NCBI GenBank assembly: GCA_031761405.1
Contig: JASEVX010000010.1
Span: 10,058,724-10,122,723, forward strand
Direction: 5' to 3'
Length of the DNA: 64,000 bases
Origin: Serripes groenlandicus
Lineage: Eukaryota > Mollusca > Bivalvia > Cardiida > Cardiidae
Positions 63,893 to 64,000 of the stretch are shown here, piece after piece. The notes beneath the pieces were generated by a model that worked only from the letters and a program-made list of their open reading frames with translations, ran no database searches and was not told the origin of the DNA. Position 1 is the stretch's first letter. Each line of letters begins with the position of its first letter. Position numbers and translations under genes: made by a program.

Positions 63893-64000
63893 TTGATTGA
63901 TTAGATATTAACGCCATTTACAACCGTACATGTATATATCAGTTATATCACGGCGGCAAGTTCGTCTTACGTTTTCCTGTTGTGGGTTTTGTTTGCACCA
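63893..64000 (-). mobile_element. SINE S1 copy, cut by the window edge
   Basis: ATTGATTGATTAGATATTAA, CGCCATTTACAACC, TATATCACGGCGGCAAGTTC and TTTTCCTGTTGTGGG. Confidence 0.65.

Overview
The window looks like a piece of a bivalve mollusc nuclear genome. It is AT-rich and almost gene-empty, the one clear gene has GT-AG introns, and it is packed with short non-autonomous transposons. The abundant tRNA-headed SINEs with (AATC)n or (AAATA)n tails and the palindromic MITEs are of types I associate with bivalves. The species cannot be fixed from the sequence. Nothing points to a prokaryote: there are no operons and no long ORFs.

Left end (1-2250). On the minus strand, a 161-aa ORF (279-764) carries two PC4-type ssDNA-binding domains. 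A BIR (IAP-type) domain reading frame (1-176) runs off the window edge. They may be two compact genes, each with its own TATA box and a CTATTTATA/TGACG element, or exons of one gene. The obvious donor does not join the BIR frame, which favours two genes. The DNA upstream is rich in MEF2-like and CRE-like words. A weak cysteine-containing ORF (1997-2245) follows.

2310-9100. A 35-bp satellite of about 58 units contains an internal 441-bp duplication. It is followed by a nearly intact, young, non-autonomous LTR retrotransposon at 5412-8588. Its two 254-bp LTRs differ by one base; it has an ACTG target duplication, a candidate PBS and a candidate PPT, and it lies on the minus strand.

9100-28680. 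This is a mosaic of SINEs (families S1-S4), MITEs (families A-E), a CTCAGTCAC-rich simple array (15.1-15.97 kb) and unclassified DNA.

28681-35897. On the minus strand lie three phase-compatible exons of an RGK-type (Rem/Rad/Gem) small GTPase: 28681-28922, 29674-29866 and 35815-35897. They cover the degenerate G3 region through the C-terminus. The P-loop exon was not found. The last intron holds degenerate tandem copies of its own 3' splice site.

35.9-64 kb. No convincing gene is seen. There are more MITEs and SINEs, including a SINE inserted in another SINE with an 11-bp target duplication. The satellites are a 25-bp unit (43.6-44.7 kb), a 17-bp unit open in three frames (45.37-45.70 kb), a 104-bp palindrome-rich unit (60.7-61.8 kb) and an inverted GATATCTCGAA array (61.9-62.46 kb).

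Family names used here: A = MITE bounded by TTAA-CCCTTTCCC; B = MITE bounded by TATATCGAGGGCTTGGCG; C = MITE bounded by TTAA-CTCTTTCAGCGCC; D = MITE bounded by GAGCCGTCCCGCGAGAAAAC; E = MITE with a CCTATGTTGTGGGT hairpin; S1-S6 = tRNA-headed SINE-like families. All coordinates come from reading by eye. Edges of repeat copies are good to about 10-20 bases, and splice sites are exact where stated.
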